Shown here: in pieces, positions 50,459 to 59,026 of the stretch
Layout: each line of letters starts with the position of its first letter
How positions within the stretch are numbered: the first letter of the stretch is position 1
Source of the DNA: UBA952 sp044361535
GTDB lineage: Bacteria > Bacteroidota > Bacteroidia > Flavobacteriales_D > Crocinitomicaceae
Assembly: GCA_044361535.1 (NCBI GenBank)
Contig: JBIKIQ010000006.1
Coordinates: forward strand, 1 to 64,000
Length of the DNA: 64,000 bases
Direction: 5' to 3'
Made by a program: the position numbers and the translations under genes
Notes under the pieces: generated by a model
Told to the model about the DNA's origin: nothing
The model's database searches: none
Seen by the model: only the letters and a program-made list of their open reading frames with translations

Positions 50459-52926
50459 AATATAAAAACATACGCGAAGAAGAACTGAAAAACAAGGTCG
50501 GTGCAGATTGGTTCAAGAATTTCGATACCACCGAAATCATTGGCAACATTGACTTTTCGGTCTTTGCTAAACAAAATGAACTATTCGAACGAACACCTTT
50601 GCTTTGGGCAGAAGCGAAAACAGGAAATTTTGATGTTGTGACCATGTTCGTGCAATTAATTTTAACGATTGGAAAAGCACGGACTTTCGACAAAACCATG
50701 CCTCCCGCTTTTTTAGGCGCTTTTGATTTTAAAAAAATTGCTTTTGTACCCTACATTGCCGTTCAGGATATTTTTTACCTCAATGATTTCAATTGGAACG
50801 TTACACCTAGCAACCACGAAACCAAAGAGTTCCTTCTCATTAAGGAACGAATTGAAACTAACTTACAACAAAACACGTTCGTTTTCGATTACCAAAAAGA
50901 CGAAAAAGATCTCGAGTTTTTCATTAAAAACAACATTGCCAAATCCACCTCAACGAGTAAATTAAAAATCGACAAAAATAATTTTATTCCCATTTACTTA
51001 CGCTGGCTCGAAATTGTGAAACCGCAAATAGACACCCCCTGGGATGATCTGAAAAAAGCCAACATCCTCGACAGTGATTTTTTCTTGGCGGACTTGTTTG
51101 TGGATGATAAAGACACGCAGCAACTCGAAGACGATTCATCCATTCGCGATAATTTGTTCGTGGTGTACCAAAATCAAGGCTATAAAATTGCCAAGGAAAA
51201 CATCAAGCAAATGTTTGATGCCACCATTGGATTGAAAAACAAGGACACCTATTTGCAATTTTGGAAACGTTACAAACGACCGCCCATCAAGAAATTTCAA
51301 GAATACATCATCGAACGACGTGATTTATTGGTACCACAAGACATTCGAGAACGAAAAGGAGCTTTTTTTACGCCGCGTATTTGGGTTGAATTGTCGCAAA
51401 AATACCTAACAGATTATTTGGGTGAAAATTGGCAAGACGACTATTATGTCTGGGATTGCGCTGCCGGAACGGGAAATCTGCTAGCAGGATTGACCAATAG
51501 ATACAACATTTACGCAAGTACCTTAGACCAAGCCGATGTGAACGTAATTCACGAACGCATTGACCACGGCGCCAACTTATTGAAAGGAAATGTGTTTCAA
51601 TTTGATTTTCTGAACGATGATTTTGTTCCCATTTCAAAAGGCGGAAAAATGCCCGATAGCTTGTGCGACATCATTAGTAGTGAGGAAAAACGCAAGAAAT
51701 TGGTGGTGTATATCAATCCGCCGTATGCGGAAAGTAATGGGAAAGTAAGTATAAATCGAAGCAACTTACAACAATCGAAAATTTACAATAAATACAATGA
51801 AAAATTAAATAAGGTTGCACCAGAATTATTTGCACAATTTTTAGCAAGAATTTATTATGAATTATATAATTGTATAATCGCTGAATTTTCTACTTTGAAG
51901 GTTGTTAGTGCTTCTAATTCTAAGGTTTTTCGAAATAATTTTTTAGCTAACCTTGAAAAATTATTTCTTGTTCCTGCTAATACATTTGATAATGTAAATG
52001 GTGATTTTCCAATTGGCTTTTTTATCTGGGATACTAAAATTAAAAATGTATTCTCAACTTTTGAGGCAGATGTATATAATAATGATGGAAATTGGATAAA
52101 GAGTAAGAACATTTATTCTTATGATAATCAAAAAGGTCGAGTAAACGATTGGTTAAGAAATTATAAAACGAAAGAATCAATTTTTAAAGGGGTTCTAATG
52201 GCAGATGCACCTGATTTTCAAAACAATAATTATATTGCCTTAATAGATAATATCGGAAAAAGACATGGTATATACTTTTTAATAAATGAAACAAATTTAA
52301 TCCCCGCAATAATTTATTATTCGGTTCGACATTGTTTTGAATCAACTTGGTTAAATGACCGTGACCAATTTTTATTCCCTTCAAACGAATGGATTAGCGA
52401 TCAAGAATTTCAGAACGATTGTTTGGCATTTACCTTATTTCATAGCCAAAATAAAATCACAAGTTCGGAAGGCACCAACCATTGGATTCCCTTTACAGAA
52501 TACGAAGTAAATGCGCAAGCGAAGTTTGAGAGTCATTTTATGACCGATTTCATCAAAGGGAAAATTGGCCCGGAAGCAAGTGGAGACACACTTTTTGAGC
52601 AAGGCAAAACGCAAGAAAGAAAACCGCTGGATTTTTCCGAAGAAGCCACCGCTGTTTTCGATGCCGGTCGAGAATTGTGGAAATATTACCACGCACAACC
52701 CTCGTCAAACTCAGGATTTGGAAGAGAGTCAAAACCCTACAACGTCAACGCAAGTTTGTATGACATCCGAGCGTATTTCCAAGGCAGAAACGCACAAGGC
52801 AGAATGAATTCCAAAAGTGATGATCCAACATACACAGCTTTAATCAGCGAACTAAGAAATAAACTATCCATTTTGGCCGAGAAGATTCAGCCTAAGGTAT
52901 ATGAGTATGGGTTTCTGAAGATGTGA
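50455..52926 (+). CDS. Type IIG-like restriction-modification enzyme (PD-(D/E)xK nuclease plus N6-adenine methyltransferase)
   Basis: An 823-residue single-chain protein. The N-terminal domain has a likely PD-(D/E)xK site: D33, then W51-A-E53-A-K55 before a Q-rich helix, with no separate nuclease gene nearby. The methyltransferase core has SAM motif I D334-C-A-A-G-T-G-N and catalytic motif IV N421-P-P-Y. Residues ~430-640 should be the target-recognition region. By eye this segment (about 51740-52380) is much more AT-rich than the flanking parts of the same gene, suggesting replacement of the specificity domain. Likely defence against foreign DNA; cleavage activity is inferred. Confidence 0.78.
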   Translation: MKYKNIREEELKNKVGADWFKNFDTTEIIGNIDFSVFAKQNELFERTPLLWAEAKTGNFDVVTMFVQLILTIGKARTFDKTMPPAFLGAFDFKKIAFVPYIAVQDIFYLNDFNWNVTPSNHETKEFLLIKERIETNLQQNTFVFDYQKDEKDLEFFIKNNIAKSTSTSKLKIDKNNFIPIYLRWLEIVKPQIDTPWDDLKKANILDSDFFLADLFVDDKDTQQLEDDSSIRDNLFVVYQNQGYKIAKENIKQMFDATIGLKNKDTYLQFWKRYKRPPIKKFQEYIIERRDLLVPQDIRERKGAFFTPRIWVELSQKYLTDYLGENWQDDYYVWDCAAGTGNLLAGLTNRYNIYASTLDQADVNVIHERIDHGANLLKGNVFQFDFLNDDFVPISKGGKMPDSLCDIISSEEKRKKLVVYINPPYAESNGKVSINRSNLQQSKIYNKYNEKLNKVAPELFAQFLARIYYELYNCIIAEFSTLKVVSASNSKVFRNNFLANLEKLFLVPANTFDNVNGDFPIGFFIWDTKIKNVFSTFEADVYNNDGNWIKSKNIYSYDNQKGRVNDWLRNYKTKESIFKGVLMADAPDFQNNNYIALIDNIGKRHGIYFLINETNLIPAIIYYSVRHCFESTWLNDRDQFLFPSNEWISDQEFQNDCLAFTLFHSQNKITSSEGTNHWIPFTEYEVNAQAKFESHFMTDFIKGKIGPEASGDTLFEQGKTQERKPLDFSEEATAVFDAGRELWKYYHAQPSSNSGFGRESKPYNVNASLYDIRAYFQGRNAQGRMNSKSDDPTYTALISELRNKLSILAEKIQPKVYEYGFLKM

Positions 52927-52958
52927 TGCGCCTTAAATGGCTCATTGGTTGTAATCAA

Positions 52959-53741
52959 TTACCTTCTTCTTCTTCCATTATCTGTTGGTGGCGCTGGAAT
53001 TTCCTCAACATCATCCCTGTCAGAATCTTCGTTGTAGTCAACATTAATACTAATCCCTACACAAAAAGGATTGAGCTTCGGTGCTGCCTCTTTGTGGAAA
53101 ACTGAGGTCAGACTATAAGTACCAAACACTCCAATTGCACCATAACTAACACGAACGGTAGCATCCAAAGCAAATAAGTTTGAATGGAAGCGTTTATCAT
53201 CTCTCATCTGATTTATAAACCTGTCTCCATTGCTGTATTTTCCACGTAATTGATGGTTAGCATACATTCGCAAACCTCCTATTACGCCAGCAGAAATACC
53301 AACCGACTTTGCTTGTCTCGTTTTTGTTGAAAAGTCAAGTAATATTGGAAGTTGTATAAATCCTTGGTTAAATGTTGAATATCGAATGGAAGCAAGACTG
53401 TCATACAACGTTGGATTTCCAGTTTGAAGTGAAATCGTACTATCTGTCGATACCATAGCATACTGGTTCTGAAATGTAAATGTTCTAAAATTAACCCCTA
53501 AACCAGTTGTTAACCCTAAATATTGTTTGAAAATTGGTACTTTATATTCAATTAAATTAATCCCAATGCTAGATGATTGTAATAATTTATTGTTCCATTC
53601 ATTTGAAGTATTCATTGAGGCAAAACCAAAATCAAAACCACCCCAATTTGCATTCATCGGTTTATCCGAAGACTCTTGAGCAATTACGCTTGAAGCAAGC
53701 ATAAAAATTGTCGCAATTCCTGATAATAGAACTTTTTTCAT
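52959..53741 (-). CDS. Outer-membrane beta-barrel protein, paralogue of 22933-23997
   Basis: A 260-residue protein with signal peptide (residues 1-21). The barrel part matches the one at 22933 segment by segment: K-Q-Y-L-G-L-T-T-G-L-G-V, F-I-Q-L-P-I-L-L-D-F and G-V-I-G-G-L-R, and Y-S-L-T-S-V-F-H-K-E-A-A-P-K near the end. It lacks the long charged N-terminal segment of that homologue and ends with an acidic then Arg-rich tail (E-E-I-P-A-P-P...R-R-R-R). The strongly basic C-terminus is unusual for a barrel. Function unknown. Confidence 0.7.
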   Translation of the reverse strand: MKKVLLSGIATIFMLASSVIAQESSDKPMNANWGGFDFGFASMNTSNEWNNKLLQSSSIGINLIEYKVPIFKQYLGLTTGLGVNFRTFTFQNQYAMVSTDSTISLQTGNPTLYDSLASIRYSTFNQGFIQLPILLDFSTKTRQAKSVGISAGVIGGLRMYANHQLRGKYSNGDRFINQMRDDKRFHSNLFALDATVRVSYGAIGVFGTYSLTSVFHKEAAPKLNPFCVGISINVDYNEDSDRDDVEEIPAPPTDNGRRRR

Positions 53742-53861
53742 ATACTAATTTTTAAATGTTGAGTAAATATACAATTTATGATTACTAGCCTACCTAAAAG
53801 GAAAGAAAGTAATTAACGTTAATACTTTAATAAGTGCGTTAATTATGGCTTCTTGAACAAA

Positions 53862-54269
53862 TTATTGGTTAAACGCTATGCCAAGCAATGTTAACTCTTC
53901 AAGTGATAGGGTTGGAGGAAACTGATTTTTCAAGAGTTTAGTTACTACAAATTCTCCTACCTTTATGGCATCTGTTTCTGTTTTAAAAGATTGATTTCCT
54001 TGAACTGCGGGTATGTTTTTTTGATTTATCACAAGTTTTGAACCTTTGTAAATTTCATATCCCCAGCCGTTTTCTAGCTTTGTGCTCTTGACAGAATAAT
54101 CACTGGTTGTAATGACATTGTTGGTAGTATCCACATTTTTATCGCGTGGCGCGCTATTTTCTACTTTTGGCTGTTGATTTGAATTAGTAGTTGAACTCAC
54201 CTTATTAACTTCACTTTGGTCCGTGCAAGAAAAAAGGGCAATAGCGATAATAGGAAGATACCTAATCAT
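53862..54269 (-). CDS. DUF4907 lipoprotein
   Basis: A 135-residue predicted lipoprotein (A-L-F-S-C near residue 15). The mature part has a low-complexity N/S/T linker, then the DUF4907 pattern: N-G-W-G-Y-E-I near residue 68, Q-K-N-I-P-A-V-Q-G near residue 82, and a closing P-P-T-L-S-L-E-E-L. It overlaps the Kelch gene by 4 bp and is last in a five-gene operon. DUF4907 proteins often accompany Kelch proteins in Bacteroidota; function unknown. Confidence 0.75.
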   Translation of the reverse strand: MIRYLPIIAIALFSCTDQSEVNKVSSTTNSNQQPKVENSAPRDKNVDTTNNVITTSDYSVKSTKLENGWGYEIYKGSKLVINQKNIPAVQGNQSFKTETDAIKVGEFVVTKLLKNQFPPTLSLEELTLLGIAFNQ

Positions 54270-55474
54270 AATTTAACTATTGTTGAATTTATTGTTCGTA
54301 AGGAGTGACATTCAATAGAAACATAGTAGGTTCCGGTTGGAAAATCCTGTATGTTCAACAAATAATTTTCTTGTTCGATATTTTTAATTTCCTGAATTTT
54401 CTGTCCAAGGGAATTAACAACTATAACAGATTGGATTAAATCATTTTTTGAATTTATGAAAACACTATTTTGAGTTAGATTCGTATGAACATCTACTTGA
54501 TCGCCCACTAATTCATCTGATCCAACTAATTGATAGTAAGCATAGAAATCATCCAAAAATTGATTGTTGTACCCTGTTCCAACATACCCTACCCCATCTA
54601 AACAAAAGGCAATGGCATTTTTACGAGGACTGCCGGGTAAGCTTGCGCGTTGCACCCAACTATTCGTATAATAATTGTATTCATAAAGATCATTCAAAAA
54701 AGAAAAATCAGCGCCTTCGCCCGTAGCTATAAAAGCAGTGGGCCCATTTGACCATGCACAAGCACCCGATCGAGCTATGCCCGGGAATTGAGCTTTTAAA
54801 ATCCATTGATCTGTTTGAGGATTATACATCCAAAAATCATTTCTTTTTATACCGTCGTCTCCTGTTCCTAGAAAACCCTTCCCAGCCAAAGTAAATGCCA
54901 CGGCTTGTCTTCGCGCCGTACCTGCAAAATCAGAAATTTGATCCCACGAATTTGTTTGGGCATCATAGACGTAAAAATCTTTCAATAAACCTCCTGTGCC
55001 TTCTCCTGTGCCAATATATGCTTTACTTCCTATCACAAATGAAACGGCCTGCCTACGGGGTTGTCCAATAAAGTCTGCCTTTTGGGACCAAGATTCTGTA
55101 ACTGGATCGAATTCCCATAAATCGTTCAGAAAAGGAACTGTTTGCGCTTGTCCTAGGGCAATATACCCCTTTGTTGCTCCATTATTTTCAATGGAAAAAC
55201 CACAAGCAGATGCACGTTGCAACCCATCACCAAAATCTCCACCAAGCGGGCTTGTTTCATCCCAATCATTTTGGAAAGGACTATATACATAGCTTTTTCT
55301 TTTAAATTCAACCTCATCAAGTCCACAAACAACCAATCCAACTGAACCAATAGTGAATGCCGATGCTGCTGACTTTGGAGGACCCTTAACCGAATCTTTT
55401 TGTTCCCAATAATCTTGTGCAAGAATCGCTGGCGAACATAGAAACAGTGCAATAACAAATAGTAGATTTTTCAT
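54266..55474 (-). CDS. Kelch-repeat T9SS-secreted protein, copy 3
   Basis: A 402-residue secreted protein with signal peptide (residues 1-19). About six Kelch repeats of ~50 residues are each marked by a Gly-rich G-x-G/G-T-G-x strand then D-x-W (F-L-N-D-L-W-E-F-D-P, D-F-W-M-Y-N-P, K-D-F-Y-V-Y-D), forming a galactose-oxidase-like propeller. A T9SS type A sorting domain ends the protein (V-I-V-V-N-S-L-G-Q-K-I, F-P-T-G-T-Y-Y-V-S). Likely binds surface ligands or carbohydrate. Confidence 0.85.
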   Translation of the reverse strand: MKNLLFVIALFLCSPAILAQDYWEQKDSVKGPPKSAASAFTIGSVGLVVCGLDEVEFKRKSYVYSPFQNDWDETSPLGGDFGDGLQRASACGFSIENNGATKGYIALGQAQTVPFLNDLWEFDPVTESWSQKADFIGQPRRQAVSFVIGSKAYIGTGEGTGGLLKDFYVYDAQTNSWDQISDFAGTARRQAVAFTLAGKGFLGTGDDGIKRNDFWMYNPQTDQWILKAQFPGIARSGACAWSNGPTAFIATGEGADFSFLNDLYEYNYYTNSWVQRASLPGSPRKNAIAFCLDGVGYVGTGYNNQFLDDFYAYYQLVGSDELVGDQVDVHTNLTQNSVFINSKNDLIQSVIVVNSLGQKIQEIKNIEQENYLLNIQDFPTGTYYVSIECHSLRTINSTIVKL

Positions 55475-55478
55475 TTTC

Positions 55479-56684
55479 CTATTCTAAAATTAGTTTATGG
55501 CTGTATTTAGAGTCCCCAATACGTACGGTATAAATTCCTCTGGGCAAATCCCTAAGATCGAGGGTCTGTTGAAGATTAATTTCGCGTGTTAGAACAACAA
55601 CCCCATTAATATCTGTAACCATTAGTTGATGAACTAAATCTCCTTCAACTTTAAAGTTAACATCCCCATTGCTAGGATTTGGAAACATTAAAAAATCTGA
55701 TTCAAACGATTTATCCATTTCAGACAATGTCATATCGCTGTACTCGTAAATACTTGCTTTTTTTCCCGATTCCCCCTTTCCTAATCCTACATACGCTTTG
55801 TTACCGATAACAAAACTAAAAGCATTTTTACGTTCGCTGCCCCCATAAGTTTGTCGGAGAAACCACGCATCTAAATTCGGATTATACTCCAATAAATCCC
55901 CTTGCAATCCACCGTTTGTACCTAAGCACACGTAGCCTTTTTCATTCAGTACAAAAGTAGATGCTCCGCCTCTCTCCATGGCAGGAAAAGGGGCGATTTC
56001 AGTCCACTCATTAGCTCCTGGATTATATTTATAAAAATCTTTTTTGTACACATCTTGATTCAAGCCCATTCCAACATACCCCATGTTGTTAATTGAAAAT
56101 GAACAAAGTTGGTAACGAACACCTCCAGGAAAATCTGCACGTTGAATCCATTGATCGTTACTCGGCTTATATTCCCAAAGTTGCTTAGAATAAATACCTG
56201 GACCTACTTTTCCTCCACAAACAAATCCTTTATTGTCTGCTGAAAAAGCGGTTGCCGAATATACTCCTGAGCCTCCATTTCCAGGATAAGGAGCTATTGA
56301 ATCCCACTGATTCAAGGTTGGGTTATATTTCCAAAAATCACTTTTTTTATTCCCCATGAAAGAAGCCTCATTGTCTATACCCAAACCAACGTAACCAAAT
56401 CCATTAAGCGTAAAACTGACTGCATCTCGCCTCGCTGAACCAGGTAAATCAGCCAATTGTGTCCAAGAGTCTTCCTGAGGATTGTATTGCCACAAATCTT
56501 TATGAACGACCTCGGCGGTATCCACACCTGTTGCTACATAACCAAAATTCCCAATGGAAAAAGCGACTGCTCGTTCTCTTTTGCCTCCTAAAAAATTGTT
56601 TTTCTTGGTCCATCCATACACCGATTGAGCCATCGATGAATGTGTTAGGAATGAGACAAAGAGGAAAAATAAGATTGTTTTCAT
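55479..56684 (-). CDS. Kelch-repeat T9SS-secreted protein, copy 2
   Basis: A 401-residue secreted protein with signal peptide (residues 1-19), about six Kelch repeats (D-L-W-Q-Y-N-P, D-F-W-K-Y-N-P, D-F-Y-K-Y-N-P) and a C-terminal T9SS type A domain (M-F-P-N-P-S-N-G, L-P-R-G-I-Y-T-V). Same architecture and length as its neighbours, so all three arose by tandem duplication. The start overlaps the upstream Kelch gene by 4 bp. Probably a cell-surface propeller. Confidence 0.85.
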   Translation of the reverse strand: MKTILFFLFVSFLTHSSMAQSVYGWTKKNNFLGGKRERAVAFSIGNFGYVATGVDTAEVVHKDLWQYNPQEDSWTQLADLPGSARRDAVSFTLNGFGYVGLGIDNEASFMGNKKSDFWKYNPTLNQWDSIAPYPGNGGSGVYSATAFSADNKGFVCGGKVGPGIYSKQLWEYKPSNDQWIQRADFPGGVRYQLCSFSINNMGYVGMGLNQDVYKKDFYKYNPGANEWTEIAPFPAMERGGASTFVLNEKGYVCLGTNGGLQGDLLEYNPNLDAWFLRQTYGGSERKNAFSFVIGNKAYVGLGKGESGKKASIYEYSDMTLSEMDKSFESDFLMFPNPSNGDVNFKVEGDLVHQLMVTDINGVVVLTREINLQQTLDLRDLPRGIYTVRIGDSKYSHKLILE

Positions 56685-57829
56685 TTTTGAATGCTAAATT
56701 TTTCAGATCCAACAAAGTGATTGTCTTTATAGAACATAAGGTGATAAATTCCAGTAGGAAGATCAAAAACAGGAATTTGCTCTTTGCCATTAACCAATTC
56801 TATTTGACGGATGTTTTGTCCTAAGTTAGTGAGAAGGTTAACCCTATCAATAAGAGTGCTTGGTGATTTTTCTAAAGTAACAAATTCAGCAGCTGGATTA
56901 GGGTAAATCTTAATTTGCAAGGATAGCGATTCCTCCAAAGAATTGATGGACGGATTATATTGCCAAAAATCATTGAAATTTGCTCCGTTTGTTCCCGATC
57001 CAAAATATCCTTTATTATCAACGGCAAAGGCAACAGGAAATCGACGGCTCGTCCCTTTAAATTCCTCAACGGAAATCCATTGATTTATTCCCGGGTTAAA
57101 GGCCCAAACTTGATCTGTCACAACAGAAAGTCCTCCGACATACCCACAAGTGATGTATCCCATGTCATTAATTGAAAAAGCACTGCTTCCACCAGTTGAA
57201 ACCCCAGGAAAATCGGCACGTTGTAGCCAAGTCTGTTGAGAAGGTTTAAATTCGTATAATTTATTTCCAGATTTTATAAAGCCACTGGCACCAACAGAAA
57301 ATGAACAACTCCATGTACCAAAACTTATTGGTGCTGTTGGCATTAACGCCCACTGATTTGATAAAGGATCATACTCGGCTAATTGATTCATTAAATAAAC
57401 ATACCCTTTGTTATTCACTGAAAAACCCTGTGTGTCACCCGGATTGAAAAAAGGACATGGCGCTATTGGACTCCAGGTATTTAACTGGGGATTAAACTTA
57501 TAAAATTCACCAGCAAGGGAAGAGCCTCCGCCAACACATGGCATATTATCAACAACAAAAGATACGGATCCATGATTACCGATAGGAAAATTGGCTTTTT
57601 GGGTCCAACTATCTGAGGCTGGGTCATATTCCCACCAATCTTTATAGGAGATATCGACACCGGTTCCATTGACATGACCTAATCCCATATATCCCCGATA
57701 ATCTGTCGCACAACCAACTGCTCTGTGTCTACCAACTCCACCAAAGGTTGCTTTTTGAATCCAATCACCTGCCAATGAAGTTACTGTAATTGAAAAAAAT
57801 AACGCGATTAATCCAACTTTGTTAAGCAT
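56681..57829 (-). CDS. Kelch-repeat T9SS-secreted protein, copy 1
   Basis: A 382-residue secreted protein with signal peptide (residues 1-21), about six Kelch repeats (D-W-W-E-Y-D-P, E-F-Y-K-F-N-P, D-F-W-Q-Y-N-P) and a T9SS type A domain (I-Y-P-N-P-A-A-E, L-P-T-G-I-Y-H-L). Two bases from the GEVED gene stop and overlapping the next Kelch gene by 4 bp, so the operon is translationally linked. Confidence 0.85.
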   Translation of the reverse strand: MLNKVGLIALFFSITVTSLAGDWIQKATFGGVGRHRAVGCATDYRGYMGLGHVNGTGVDISYKDWWEYDPASDSWTQKANFPIGNHGSVSFVVDNMPCVGGGSSLAGEFYKFNPQLNTWSPIAPCPFFNPGDTQGFSVNNKGYVYLMNQLAEYDPLSNQWALMPTAPISFGTWSCSFSVGASGFIKSGNKLYEFKPSQQTWLQRADFPGVSTGGSSAFSINDMGYITCGYVGGLSVVTDQVWAFNPGINQWISVEEFKGTSRRFPVAFAVDNKGYFGSGTNGANFNDFWQYNPSINSLEESLSLQIKIYPNPAAEFVTLEKSPSTLIDRVNLLTNLGQNIRQIELVNGKEQIPVFDLPTGIYHLMFYKDNHFVGSEKFSIQK

Positions 57830-57831
57830 AA

Positions 57832-58968
57832 CTAATCTTTTTGAGTTAGAATTAACTTATTCAATATCCGACCTGTTTCATCTGAAATAAAATAGGTTCC
57901 GGCGGATAAGTTGCTCAAATCTAGTTCAGATTCATTGGCACAAAATGTTTCGTGTTGCAATTGTCCAAGGGTGTTTTTTACATATAACTTACCGGTAAAA
58001 TTGGAAATATGAACCAATCCATTAGAAGGATTAGGGTATATTAAAAAATCATTGCTTTGCTCATTCATACCAAGGTAATTTGCCTCGATGTGAAGATTAA
58101 ATTCACCCATTTCTGAGCCCCAACCTTCAACTACAACATACAAGGTTCCTAATTCGGCTGTTAAAAGATTCAATTCTGAAGATCCATCACACGTATTTGA
58201 ATCGTCATTAAATACTAGCACATTGCCAAATGCATCTAAAACACTTAAAAATGTATCAAAGGAACTACCACACAATGATATAGTTAAGCTTTCCATACTT
58301 GGATTTGGATCTATTTTAAAAAACATGTCCGGGGAAGGATAAACGGGATTTTGGTTTGAATAACAAATAGACGTATTGGCGGTGGTATCATACGGTAAGG
58401 AAGTAATTACGATAGCCTCTGATTGATTATCTCCTAAAAATCCCGAGCAATCTATTCCATTTTGAACAAAGACACCAAAATCAGTAACGGAACCCCAAGA
58501 AAATGTACCACAAGGATCTAAGGGCAAGGTCCCTTGCTCACGCTGCATTACACGCATCCTAGTTAGTCCGTTTTGAGCGCCTGCAGGCACAGAAAAATTA
58601 AACACAGAAAGGCTTACAGGTGGAGTACCGCTCCAAGTGCCCACTGATTCGCTGGCATCAAAATTACCACTTTGGTCAAAATCTATCCACGCCTGACCAG
58701 CTCCTGCATAATTTCCTCCACACGTTCCAAACTGAACATCCAACTGGTAATTTGCTCCGGCATTTAAATATACTATTTGACTTGTTAAGTCTTGTAGGCC
58801 AATCAATCCAGGACAACCCGTATAGGAAATACTACTTGCTTCACCTGTTATAACAACAGATTCAACATTAGAATCAACAGTGCTGGTTGGCCCAACCTGG
58901 GTGCAATATTGTCCAAAAGATTGGAAAAATAAACCCCCAACTAAACCCAAAGTAAATAGGTAATGCAT
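57832..58968 (-). CDS. GEVED-domain T9SS-secreted protein
   Basis: A 378-residue secreted protein with signal peptide (residues 1-19). The first domain (residues ~20-170) is GEVED-like: Y-Q-L-D-V-Q-F-G, W-I-D-F-D-Q-S-G-N-F-D-A-S-E and an R-M-R-V strand. Residues ~170-300 resemble a pre-peptidase C-terminal beta-sandwich (I-S-L-C-G-S-S-F-D-T-F-L). The end is a T9SS type A domain (I-Y-P-N-P-S-N-G-L). It heads the Kelch operon. Most likely a surface adhesin or binding protein. Confidence 0.82.
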   Translation of the reverse strand: MHYLFTLGLVGGLFFQSFGQYCTQVGPTSTVDSNVESVVITGEASSISYTGCPGLIGLQDLTSQIVYLNAGANYQLDVQFGTCGGNYAGAGQAWIDFDQSGNFDASESVGTWSGTPPVSLSVFNFSVPAGAQNGLTRMRVMQREQGTLPLDPCGTFSWGSVTDFGVFVQNGIDCSGFLGDNQSEAIVITSLPYDTTANTSICYSNQNPVYPSPDMFFKIDPNPSMESLTISLCGSSFDTFLSVLDAFGNVLVFNDDSNTCDGSSELNLLTAELGTLYVVVEGWGSEMGEFNLHIEANYLGMNEQSNDFLIYPNPSNGLVHISNFTGKLYVKNTLGQLQHETFCANESELDLSNLSAGTYFISDETGRILNKLILTQKD

Positions 58969-59026
58969 AGGTAATATTCAATTAACGTCTAGCTAAAGTA
59001 GATAAATTAATTGAATATTAAATACC

